A stretch of 64,000 bases of DNA. Source: Mangifera indica. Taxonomy: Eukaryota > Streptophyta > Magnoliopsida > Sapindales > Anacardiaceae. Each line of letters opens with the position of its first letter. Within the stretch, counting starts at the first letter, position 1. Positions 1-10,787 of the stretch are shown here, one piece after another. Under the pieces are notes generated by a model. The model was not told where the DNA came from. It was given only the letters and a program-made list of their open reading frames with translations, and made no database searches. The DNA lies in NCBI RefSeq assembly GCF_011075055.1, contig NC_058153.1, forward strand, positions 7,316,001 to 7,380,000, given 5' to 3'. The position numbers were made by a program, and so were the translations under genes.

Positions 1-1305
1 ACAAAGATAGACTAGTTGCTCAAGGTTACTCTTAAGAGAAAGATATCATTTTCGATGAAACCTATGCTCCCATAGCTAAACTAGAAGATATTAGAATATT
101 ACTTGTTTATGCATATTATTTAGATTGTAAATCATTTCAAATGGATGTTAAAAATGTTTTTCAAAGTGGTTTTATACAAGAGGAGGTATATGTTGAATAA
201 ACTCTCGATTTTGAAAATCATGAATTTTCAAACCATGTTTTTAAACTTACAAAACCTCCTTATAAATTGAAGCAAGCTCCTAGAACTTGGTATAAAAGAT
301 TGATAATTTTCTTATTGAAAATAGTTTTACAAAGGAAAAGGTGGATACTACATTATTTATAAAAAGACATAAGTATGATATTTTAATAGTCTAATTTTAT
401 GTGGATGACATCATTTTCGGTGTTACTAATAAATCTCTATGTAAAGAGTTTTCTAAGATGATGTAAGAGAATTTGAAATGAATATGATAGAGGAACTCAA
501 CTACTTTCTTGGTCTTCAAATCAAACAATTCAATGAGGGAATTTTGCTTAACCAATCAAGATATGTGAAGAACCTCCTTAAAAGATTCAATATGTGTGAT
601 GCAAATGAGCTACCCACTCTCATGAGCGCTTGAATCAAGCTATATGTGAATGAGGGAGGTAAAAGTGTTGATATTAAAGCATATAGAAGCATGATATATG
701 CATTATTACATTTAACAACATCTAGAGCTAATATCATGTTTAGTATATATACGTGTATTAGATTTCAAGCCAATCCCAAGGTATCGTACTTAAATGTCTT
801 GAAAAGAATTTTTAGATACCTTAAGAGCACATTCAACATTGGTTTGTGGTATCATAAGGAATCTTCATTTGAAGTAAGGGCATTTTCAGACATCAATTTT
901 GAGGGATATAGGATTGATAGAAAAAACAGAAGTGGCACTTATCAATTTTTAGGAAATAGGTTAGTCTCCTGGTTTTTAAAGAAACAAAACTCAATGGAAA
1001 CTTCTACTATAGAAGTCAAATACTTTTTCATAACTAGTTGTTGTGCACAACTTTCAAGGAAGAGACAAGAATTAACGGATTTTGATTTTAAAATAAAAAA
1101 TATTCTAATATTTTGTGACAATACAAGTGTCATCTAACTTTATAAAATTCTTATCTTGCATTTTAGAACAAAACATATAGACAATAGGCATAATTTTTTG
1201 CATGATTATATTAGCAAAAGTGATATCAAAATTGAACTTATTGATACAACTAATTAACTTGTTAATATTTTTGCCAAACCATTTGATAAAGATAGATTTT
1301 TTCAT
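1..1305 (+). pseudogene. Ty1/copia pol remnant (RT and RNase H), Sire/Tork-like
   Basis: This is the C-terminal part of a copia polyprotein, cut by the left window edge. Reading across frames shows reverse transcriptase motifs: a QMDV block near 140, a LKQAPR block near 270, and the YVDDIIFG catalytic box near 400. The RNase H part is open from 646 to 1137 and carries the usual copia patterns: a SRANIMFS-type block, LVSWFLKKQNS, and the CDN before the target strand. It ends with a RTKHID / IFAKPFDKDRF-like C-terminus near 1290. Frameshifts and stops break the RT part, so it is not functional. The motif set resembles Sire/Tork lineages; this is a by-eye lineage call. The ORF ends where a noncoding tail begins. 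Confidence 0.9.
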
Positions 1306-1339
1306 TAATGATCAACTTGTTGATGATTCCATAAGAAAA

Positions 1340-2820
1340 GGTCCCATTTCCCAAGTCATTTGATGTTTTTCTTAAGTTTGAAAAAAAAATCAAGGTCAAA
1401 TCTAGAACACTTGTTTTTGAAGAAGAACTTTTATTTCAGCTCAAAGAATAAAATAGAGAAGTTAACAAAATTAGTGACGTATTACAATTTCTTAAAAGAA
1501 ATCCTAGGTTTGAATCTCTCTTATGCTTATGAAACTCTTTAATTAATTACTTACTAAAAATAAAAATATAAAAAACAAGCCCCTTTCAGGGAAGTCATTA
1601 AAGAGTTTAGACTAAATGAAGAAAAATTGAAGTTTAAGTTTAGAAATGTTCTAGGTTTGAAACGATCGTACTTCAAGGAGCTTTCAAGCCATTTCACAAA
1701 GAACAAGATTGCTCTATTTAATCATTCATCATTTTGAAAAAAATTAAAGAAAAAGTAAACTCAAAGCAAAATCCCCGTTTGTGTATTGGAACGCTTGTTC
1801 CTCAAGAATAAAGCCAAATAAAATTGATTATTAGAGAGTTGATTGAAGATCTTCATTTAGAAAATTAAATTTTTTGTTCAAGAATAACTGTTCTTGGAAA
1901 AGGGAACGCTTGTTCCAGGGGAATCTATGCTAGAATTCAGTGATCTTTCTTGAGTCAAGGACTTTATTCAAGGCCAAAAGAGTATCTCGCATTGGAGGTA
2001 TATTTAACTCAAAACACATATATTTTCTTCTAACCTTTACTCTCTCACTCCACTAAATTTTTCTCTTTGTGAGAAATTAGTTCACTTTGTTGTATATTAG
2101 CCGAGGTATATGCTCTTATAAACAATTTCTATTCAAATCTTCTTGGGTGAAGTACCATATAAAGTATTGTAAATGATGAAATCTCAAAAAAAAAAATTAT
2201 AAAAGGCAGAATCGCAAATAACTAATGCAGTCTCATAAAAAACTAATGTGTTGGGTTGATATGTACAGAGTTTGTGAAACTTCAAAAGTGTTGTATTGAT
2301 GAAGTGGATATAAGACGTTTGAAATTGAAGCTCCGAACCATAATAAATCAGAGTCAATCGATTTACCATGTCTCTTTAATATTAAAAACTTTAATTATTT
2401 GTTAATTAATTGTATATTGTGTGTTTTTACTTGTTTATATATTTAGATTGATTACATATTGATTCTGCGGTAATTTTTTATAACTTCAATTCATTCTCCC
2501 TTAGAAGTATATTAGTCATATAGTTTTACATATGAAACTACTCCAATCATGATTTTAATCATTATCAACAATAAATTACAAACAATAATCATGCGTGACA
2601 ACCAACAAGATCTGGTAATAATTATTAGAACAAAAAAAATTAGTGCTTAAAATAGAAATTGAAAAAAAAAAAAATCCTTTGTTTGAGCCATAAGATGAAA
2701 GCTTTGAATCCTCGGATTGGTCTTCCTCTTAAAAAAAAAAAAAAAAAACTTTATTGTATGATAACTATTCATGGGTAAAGTTGTTTATATATGTTTTGGA
2801 GAGAAAATCTAGCCCTAACA
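1340..2820 (+). repeat. Noncoding tail / 3' LTR of the Sire-like element, copy 1
   Basis: About 1.5 kb lies directly downstream of the RNase H end and ends in CTAGCCCTAACA, a plausible LTR terminus (..CA). The same sequence recurs, diverged, at 20850-22367 in the same order. Shared stretches include the cttaagtttgaaaaaa block, the aagccaaataaaattgatta block, and the ending gagaaaatctagccct. The homology starts just inside the end of the coding part, so copy 2 is a fragment of the same element type. The exact LTR start is not clear to me. Confidence 0.7.
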
Positions 2821-3653
2821 ATGATATTATATTCGTCCCACTTATCAAGGCCGAATAAAACACAATTGGCCACAATTTTATGCTACATTAACAAGGCCAT
2901 CAAATAAAGAATAATACTATCGAAGATACTAAAAAATATAAATTAACTAATATGTTATCATATAATTGAATGATCTAATAATTTACTTTATATATAATTT
3001 AAAATCATTAAATATATTATGATATGTCAATTTATTCTTATTCATTAGTTTTAAATCAGTTGTATATGAAATATTATTACTAAAGAGCAATATTATGTGT
3101 GTACATATTTTTGATACATAAATACATATACACGTAAATATGTCATAATGTGATTAAATGATATTTTATCATTAATTCAAACACACCAAATCAAATCATG
3201 GCACATCTATATTTGTACACATTTGTGTACCAAAAATGTGTATACAAAGTTTTATTGATTACTAAATAAAATATGTATTAGATTCCAATTAATGATAACA
3301 TTAACCCTAGTAACATCTCATTAGACTAGTTTTATTAAATCAAAATATAGATAATATATATTAACGCATAATAAAAGTTATATTCTTCACAAATGGTTTG
3401 AACATTACGAATACAGTAATCTTTAATTGATAAATGAGTTAAAGTCAGATGCTGAAATTTGGCACACATATGACAATCAAAACAATCATATCATTATCTC
3501 AAATTATATTATCGATTCCGTTAGAACTTTGACAATATCCATTAAGACTGCCCTTAAAAAGCAAATCATAAGAAAGCTAAAGTGGTTTAATCCATTCATC
3601 TGTCTTGTAATTTCAAGGCAATTCAAGTAATATATACAAAGCTAAAAGAAGAA
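2821..3653. other. AT-rich spacer with MITE-like sequence
   Basis: There is no convincing coding sequence. Two foldback-like AT-rich stretches are visible: about 2905-3085, bounded by aataatacta and aatattattact, and about 3087-3262, bounded by tgtgtaca-type ends. They resemble the palindromic MITE family listed at 18143, 19294, 21397 and 30208. A short tandem duplication, acaaagctaaaagaag, lies near 3637-3680. Confidence 0.45.
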
Positions 3654-3781
3654 GAGCACCAACTACAAAGCTAAAAGAAGTGCAATTCTGCAGAATTTTT
3701 CATGCAAAGAAACAAAAGAAAAGGCTAAGTTAATTAAGTGAAAATGTGTGTTGTAGTTGCTTCCTGATTGTTCAATAAAAG

Positions 3782-4697
3782 CACTGTTTTTGGAATCAGA
3801 CCAGATGGAACCGAGACCTGGTCCTTAATTCAATCTGGTTTTTATCAAAACTTTGACCTTTAAAAAACGGGTCAAAACCATTTGACCGGAAATTTTTTAA
3901 AACCAAAAGAACCTGGTTTTTTGAGTTCCTTTCACACACACTAATATTTAATGTTAAAGTATAAAAACTACCAAGTTAAAAAGTTAAACCTAGGACTTCA
4001 CAGCTAGAATTAGACTTTCCAAAATTTAAGACTCAAAACAAAAAGAGAATGAAGCCTCTCATGTCTCCATCCTACTCCACACATATTAAGACACCAAATT
4101 CAATTTTGACAGCATTAGACTTGATGGAGTATTAGAATTTTTTGAGGAAAACTCTGAATTTAAATATTTGTTATACTGGTAAAACACTGATTTGAATTAC
4201 CTATCAACAACCAATATGTAGGGTAGCCAAACCACAAGTGAATTATAGTTTTCAATTTGTACTCATTCTTTTATTGCTACTATAGACAATTAGATTTTAA
4301 TTTTTTTTTTTGTTTGATTTTAATTTTTCTTGTTTTTGTTTAATCTTTCTTTATTGCAAGGTATGAAGCAATTGTGTTTATCCATGTGATCAATCAAAGA
4401 AGCTTTAGTTTATGAAAATTTTTTTACATACTTTGTTTTAAATGTATAAGAGTTTGTGTTATTAAAATTTGGAATCAAGAACTCATGATGAATCAATTGT
4501 AGTTTATGTGAATTTGTACTCTTATGTTATGCATTATGTTATTAGTATAGATAAACAAATTTAAAATCATACTGGTCCTTCATAATAGTATGTACATTTT
4601 CATTATTTAATTATAATTGTTTAGATTAAATTGACTGGTTAAACTATGAATTATTGAAATAATCAGTTCGATAACCCATTCGATTTTAAAAAGATTG
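3782..4697. mobile_element. Non-autonomous hAT element upstream of MIR169 copy A
   Basis: A 916-bp insertion flanked by a perfect 8-bp direct repeat AATAAAAG (3774-3781 and 4698-4705). Its ends are imperfect inverted repeats: CACTGTTTTTGGAATC on the left, and CAATCTTTTTAAAATC when the right end is reverse-complemented. Unit B at 26905-26912 has a single AATAAAAG and no insert, which confirms the boundaries. An 8-bp TSD and CA...TG ends are typical of hAT transposons. No transposase is encoded. The subterminal region contains ACC-rich motifs like those of the larger hAT at 5461. Confidence 0.9.
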
Positions 4698-4778
4698 AAT
4701 AAAAGGATGAACATTTCAACTAGTCAAAAACCCAGTGAATCCAATGCCTATCCAACAAAGATTCTATTCCCACAATGA

Positions 4779-4783
4779 CCAAT
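4779..4783 (+). promoter_or_regulatory. CCAAT motif upstream of MIR169 copy A
   Basis: A CCAAT pentamer in the context cacaatgaccaatcatgg, about 250 bp upstream of the TATA box. The same context is conserved in unit B at 26988-26992. CCAAT is the core bound by NF-Y complexes. Binding here is inference. Confidence 0.45.
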
Positions 4784-5032
4784 CATGGTGTCTTTCCCTA
4801 GTGGCTTCTCAGTGGGGCACCTCAAGTTTCAGAAGACCAAGGATCGATACTAATATCAGTCTCACTCTAAGATAGAGTGAAAAAGAGAATGTTTTGAGCA
4901 TTATTTTTGAAAGACTTGGACATAAATAATATGGTCCCAAACTGTGTCATTATCGAGTCAACATTCCTCCAGCAAAGATGTTTAGAGTTGGAATAATATG
5001 ATGAAATGCATGGCAGCACTGCAATCTCCGCC

Positions 5033-5039
5033 TATAAAT
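5033..5039 (+). promoter_or_regulatory. TATA box of MIR169 copy A
   Basis: TATAAAT in the context cgcctataaatgaggtgg, about 100 bp upstream of the mature miRNA. The element and its surroundings are conserved at 27292-27298 in unit B. This placement suits a pol II promoter starting roughly 30 bp downstream. Confidence 0.65.
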
Positions 5040-5107
5040 GAGGTGGCAATGCTACGATATATGTTATCAGATTGAAAAAAGAGAAATAAGTAGCTATATG
5101 CAAGTCT

Positions 5108-5222
5108 TGCATGAAGAGATGGATAGTGGATTTGAGCCAAGGATGACTTGCCGCCTACCAATATAAGTACTGGGTGCTGGGGGAAGTCATCTTTTTCTCT
5201 AGCTCGCTGTCTTTTCTCTCTT
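5108..5222 (+). ncRNA. MIR169: MIR169 precursor, copy A
   Basis: Predicted microRNA gene. The mature sequence is 5133-5153, with core GAGCCAAGGATGACTTGC, which matches the conserved plant miR169 family. That family represses mRNAs of NF-YA (HAP2) transcription factor subunits. The hairpin is short: a loop of roughly 27 nt separates the 5' arm from a star arm at about 5181-5201. By hand pairing, 19 positions of the duplex contain three mismatches (two adjacent C:U, one G:G) and one G:U wobble, so the fold still looks processable. The lower stem (agagatggatagtgg against the downstream gctgtcttttctctct) also pairs. Compared with copy B, the star arm has drifted while the mature arm is unchanged. 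A hAT element lies about 240 bp downstream, probably within or near the primary transcript. Confidence 0.88.
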
Positions 5223-5460
5223 GTAAGACTCTGGACGTATCATTAGATTTATTATAATTTAGCCATGTTGTGATCGATAAAATCCAGGGAGCCAACACAG
5301 GACTATGGATGGTTCACCAGTACTTTCTGAGAATATATATCCAGCAACAGCATGAAAGTAATTTTCTATTTTCGTCCAAGCTTTTTAATAATTTTCCTTT
5401 TTGAGTGTCTCTGTTATCATATTTATGTTCCATATATATCGATCAATTTAATCTTGAAAC

Positions 5461-8400
5461 CAAGGTTTTCAAAACCAGACCAAGATAAAAACCGTTTTAA
5501 GTACTGGTTTCGGTCGGACCGGTCGATTGGACCATTTGGACTGATTTTATGTAAAAACCTAAAAAAGATATGTTTAATTAGTAATTACATATGCTTTACA
5601 CAGTAAATTTTATATTGTGCATACTTTTCAATTTTCACAATTAACAAAATATATGCATTATTGAACATAAATATAATAAGTAATAACAATTAACTTTGCA
5701 TCAAAACAAAACATATACATAAAACAAATCCAATTCTACAAACACATGCACTATTAATTATTGAACACTAAAACAAATCAGAAATCTAATATATGTATTA
5801 AATAAAATATAAAATCAACCAATCAACATAACCATTATTAAACAAATAATATTCAATTCAACATTTAACAAAACATATCAAAAATATAATTTGTTTAACA
5901 TAAAATTTAATAAATGAATAATTAGTCATTCTTCATTATCACTAATGATAAAAGATCATGTCATCGTTTCTGTTGCACCCTCTATCAATTTTTTATCTTC
6001 TACATCATCTTCTTCAATAGTATTATCTACAAAATTTATAATTGAACATTTTATTTTCTTTCAGCGTAAAAAATCAATCATTTATATAAGTGTGTAAATA
6101 TTTGTGTAAGTACTAAAAAAATATTTTTACCTGGGAAATTATGTGACAAATCATAATTTGTTGAATCATTATTGATAGGAATAGATTCCTCTCCATAAAG
6201 CATTTAATCCAATTCATCTGCATTAAGTTCACCAAACTCCTCCTCCTCGTCTACTATCCAAAAGTCTGTTTTATCGATACTTTCATAATCAATTGAATCA
6301 AAATTTGACTCCTTGTAACATAACCTAAATAGCCAAAATGATAAAAAGTAAAGATTAAAGAGCATTAAGTAAGGTACATGTAAAGTTGGAAATAATCATT
6401 AAACATGATAAAATAGTTTAAATAAAAATATTTATAAATGTAATGATACATAATTGATAATTATGTTTACCGATTTTGCAACAGTAAGTTATAATGAATA
6501 AAAACAAGATCATTTACACGTTGATGCTCCAATCTATTTCTCTTCTTAGTATGTATATGTTCAAAAACACTTCAATTACGCTTATAGCTTGAAGATGTTG
6601 AAGTTTAACTAAGAATTTTAATAGCAAACTTCTGTAAATTGGGAGTATTGTATCCATATGTTCTCTACCATTCATCTAATACAAAATAACATGTAAATAA
6701 TAATGTAATAGAATATTATAAATTAGAAAAAGAATCGAGACATAAGAAACATATAAATTAAATTCATACCAGGTCGTGTGGTTTTGCATGTTTCAATAGC
6801 AAGCTGACGTGAAAAACTCCCCTCACAATCACGAAACATTTTGCTCTCTTCTACTAACTTCGTCTTACTAACATTAAACATACATGTTTTACTCTCAACA
6901 ACATCCAGAAAACCTTGTAATACCTCTGGTTTTGTGCAAAAAGATTCACGATCATATTGGAATGTAGGATTCAAGTAATATGCAACTGCATGAATACCTT
7001 GACGCAACATCCTATCCTACCTCAACTTGATTATTTGAGTATAAGGCTTGTAGAATTTCTTTTTATTCTTAAACAACTTCTTTATTCCCAACCTAGCTCT
7101 ATACATTCCATCATAGACATATCCTAATGAAGGTCTTTTATCTGAATCTACAATACGAAGCAAACACATCAATGGTCCCACAACTTTTACAATTATACAT
7201 ATTTCGTTCCAAAAATCATTATTCAGAATTATGATCATAACCTCTTTGCCTTGATTACTCTTTGCATATCTAGAATCAATAAAAAACCTGTCAGTGACCA
7301 TCACTTGTAAGTCATGTTTATGCTCAAAAAGACTTTGCAATGCGATAAAAGTATTAGCAAATCGGGGTGCACCAGGCCGTATAATTTCTCTCCATCATTT
7401 TCTCTTCCTCAACCAAGCTATCAATAATGTATGATTATAAATGAACTTTGTCACAAGAGATGCACATTTGGAAATTCTAATAATGTGATCCATTTCACCA
7501 ATATCTTTCAAAATCAAATTGATATTGTGTGCTGCACAAGGTGACTAAGTAATATTTTTATATTTTTCAGACAATAATCCTCCAGCTGCTTTATAATTAG
7601 CTTCATTATCAGTCACAAAATAGACAATACTCTTAGGCCCAACCCATAATACTATTTCCTCAAACAACCCAAATAATGTGTCCGCCCCTTTTACAACACC
7701 AGATGTATCCACTGATTTGATAAACAAATCCCTTTTAGACAATATACTAAAAAATTAATCAGCGACCTACTAGAAATGTCTGTCCAATCATCAGCCATAA
7801 GTGTACAACCAACTTCTTCCTAATTTTTTCTGTAACTATCAATAAGTAATTACACTTCCTTCTTTGAATCGTTCAACAAATTCACTCGTGCTTCATAATA
7901 TGTCGGCTACTTATATCCAGGCCCAATTGCAGTAATGGCATCTAACATAGGTTGGAAATAAATAGAATTTAATACATTAAAATGGATGCAAGCATCATAT
8001 AAGAACCTCACAATAGCCATGTCAGCTCTCCATTTGGCTTCTTTTCCAACCAAAATACTTTTTATTGAAGGTTAAGCCCCACTAGTAGTCCTTGGAGCAA
8101 AAAAATCCCCAACCCCAATCGGTCTTTTTCTTTTTGAATCATTTGTAAGTCTAATTTGTTTTTTAGAAGACCCAATACCAATATTGTCTTCAGTCATGTT
8201 CATAGGAAGAGACAACCCTTCAAATTCTTCAACTGCAATATCACCCTCAAATGGAGGTATAGTAGCACCAAAAGGAGTTGCATGCCTACAAAATTCTTGT
8301 TTTTCTTTATTTTTTGCTGCAATCTCATGTAATGCATTCGCCATTTGAAATCTAACATCATGAGGAACTTTAGTGCATGGACCAATATCCCTTTTTTTTC

Positions 8401-9840
8401 CAGCCAAATGTTGTTTCATTCTATATATACCACCTCCTCTAGTTGTCTTACCACAATATAAACACTTCAACATCTTCCTTCCATTATCATCTATACTCTC
8501 AGAAATATATGCCCAAGTAATATCACATTTCACTCGATATGGTGTTGAAGAAACCCCAAATCCAGATGAAGACATACTTCCACTTTATTTATCTATTGCA
8601 TATAAAAATAACAATAAAATCAGAATACCAATTAATTTTGCATGTTTCAACTATGGAATTTCAACATGCATAACTTCATACATTCATTATAAATAACAAT
8701 ATTCGTAATTTGGGCACAATACATAACTTCATACATTCATAATCCGAATTTCAATATTCGTTATTTACATCAATATTCATTATAAATTGTCATATATTAA
8801 GTTATTATATGTAAATAGGGTATCACAGAAGATTGATATTCAACTTCTAAATTCTTAGAAACTAACCACGTTACGAATGAAATTCATTCAATCCAGACAT
8901 TCAATATAGATACATAATAAAATTACAAATTCGTAACATAAAATTACAAATTAATAATCAATCAATTAATATTTACTAATTTATATATTTTCAAATTAAG
9001 AATTGTTATTTGTTTATATAAATTGACATATTATTTATATGTTTTCTAATTTGTTTAAACTTTGAAGTTTCAATATATACTGTTTCAAATTCAAGTGATA
9101 ATATACTGTTTCCATACTGTTAATTCAAACAAACGAAACATTATTTTTTCCAAGGATTTTAGGGTTTTTTCCAAACATTGGTGAATAGTAATTCAAAAAA
9201 TAGAGAGTAGTTAATTTGAATAGTAATTCCAAACTTTTTTCCAAGCATTGTTTATGTAAATACTGTTTCAATCAAGCATTGTTTATTTATGTAAATACTT
9301 TTTCAATACTGTTTCAAAGCATTGGATACATACCAGCTTCCCGTCATTGCCTGAGAATTCACCGGTCACAACAGTAACCGAACCTTGTCGTCATCGGCCG
9401 TCGTCTAAGTCTGAGAAGTCGTCGTGAAAGGTTGCAATATAGCCGTGAAACTACTGTCTTGTGAGCCTGCAAACCAACACCCCTCGGTAGCTTCATCATC
9501 ATCGGCAAGCGTCTTTAAATGGTCGTCGACAACAGATGAATCAACGACCATTTCAACTTGTGACATCGGAGCAATTTGTCGGCTTCAACAAATCCCTTTG
9601 TGTCTGCGTGCACTATAAGGAACAGGAAAGTTTTATTATAAAACTATTACTTTCTCATACGCAGCTTCTGAACCGGGGGACCGCCTTGACAGGGTTGGAC
9701 CGCGGTTCAGATGCGAACCGACGGTTCGACTGCGATCCAACTTGATTTTAATCCTATAACGGTTCTATGCTTAATAGTAGTCGGCTACAGTACCGGTTCA
9801 TGGTCCAACCGACCGGTCCGATCCGATTTTTAAATCCTTG
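5461..9840 (-). mobile_element. Full-length hAT transposon in MIR169 copy A
   Basis: A 4380-bp element flanked by a perfect 8-bp target duplication CTTGAAAC (5453-5460 and 9841-9848). Its terminal inverted repeats are CAAGGTTTTCAAAACC on the left, and CAAGGATTTAAAAATC when the right end is reverse-complemented. Subterminal regions at both ends carry CCGGTCG / CCGACCGG motifs in inverted orientation, which could be transposase-binding sites. Unit B has the uninterrupted site near 27720-27730. The transposase lies on the minus strand (6470-8575) and is degenerate, so the copy is no longer autonomous. Confidence 0.95.
6470..8575 (-). pseudogene. hAT transposase, degenerate (BED finger, DUF659, hATC)
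   Basis: The N-terminal open stretch is 8575-8072 and starts MSSSGFG. It carries a BED-type zinc finger: KCLYCG, then an MKQHLAG histidine, then a GPC cysteine. Downstream, in shifting frames, a DUF659-like region is visible: MADDWTDISSRSL near 7770-7800, then SVDTSGVVKGADTLF and YFVTDNEANY at 7742-7560. Around 7010-6930 is YYLNPTFQYD, a usual block before the C-terminus. A hATC dimerisation motif near 6600-6480 reads TSSSYKRN, stop, SVFEHIHTKKRNRL, where the stop replaces the usual tryptophan. Several frameshifts and stops rule out a full protein. Some breaks could be introns, but the stop in hATC could not. Confidence 0.9.
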
Positions 9841-10125
9841 CTTGAAACCATATGTACAATGATGCTTCATTATCGAGTAGTATATATAACTAACCTTGTA
9901 TTTATATTTAGTATAACGAGAAACTTATGATAGATCAATCCAGGGCAAGGAGGGAACATAGGGCTGAAATAATGATTTATTTTGCTCCAAGCTTCTCCTT
10001 GATAATTTCCTTTTATAAGTTGTTCTCTGTGCTATATATTATTTATGTTGCATATATATCGTACATTTAATGTTAATCTTGAAAACATATGTATGTATTA
10101 ATAATACTGAAAAAAAAGTTTTTGG

Positions 10126-10162
10126 AATAGATAGATAGATAGTAGATTGATTGATAGATAGA
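10126..10162. repeat. GATA-type microsatellite
   Basis: Short imperfect gata / gatt tetranucleotide run (atagatagatagtagattgattgatagatagat region) in the part of unit A between the hAT and copia insertions. It is shorter in unit B. Confidence 0.7.
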
Positions 10163-10464
10163 TATAAATCTTCATATAATAGAAAAAAAAAAATTAATGA
10201 TCGTTTTTAGTGGCTCATATAGTTATATTAATTTGCAATAAGAAAAAGACGATCAAGTCCAATGTTAATTTCTTTAACTTAAATCTTCAATAATTTGAAG
10301 ACCAATTGCACATAGAGATTTATAATTGGAAAAATTATATATGAATAATGGAGTAAAATTTACAAGAAATTTATATTCTTGATTATATGAGGTAGTAGTG
10401 CTGCAAGATTTTAGCATGCCATTAACACTTCTTGAAATTTATCTTTTTTAATCTCTCTCTCTCT

Positions 10465-10741
10465 TGAAGATATTGTTTGTATTGATCTTGAATATATTAT
10501 TTATATTGTTACCTTATATGATGATGTACTTTTGTTGTAAATTTCTAGAATTTAGGCTATAATTATACTTCTGTATTTTAGGCTAAGATTAGTTAGCTGA
10601 TTGTCATAATTTTCTGCTAAATTATAGATCTCTGTACTTGTATAAATTCTGTCTTTTGCAATAGAGTCAGTGTGAATTCAGTCTATATTTTTTTTATATT
10701 TCAGTTCCTATTTTCTTCAATTTTAGTTCCTATTTTCTTCA
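10465..10741 (+). repeat. 5' LTR of copia 10465-15360
   Basis: 277 bp, starting TGAAGATATTG and ending TTTTCTTCA. It is followed immediately by the primer-binding site. An internal direct repeat (cagttcctattttcttcaa, then tagttcctattttcttca) forms its 3' end. Confidence 0.92.
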
Positions 10742-10753
10742 TGGTATCAGAGC
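10742..10753 (+). promoter_or_regulatory. Primer-binding site of the copia element
   Basis: TGGTATCAGAGC directly after the LTR terminus. It is complementary to the 3' end of plant initiator methionine tRNA, the usual copia primer. Confidence 0.92.
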
Positions 10754-10787
10754 CTTGATCCTTTGAATCCTAAAATCTTCAATCATC

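Noticed and set aside
3427..3630. 67-codon plus-strand frame
   Set aside because: No recognisable domain, AT-driven composition, and no counterpart in unit B.
9424..9745. Overlapping plus-strand frames inside the hAT element
   Set aside because: They lie in the 5' noncoding and subterminal part of the transposon on the strand opposite to the transposase; no domain.
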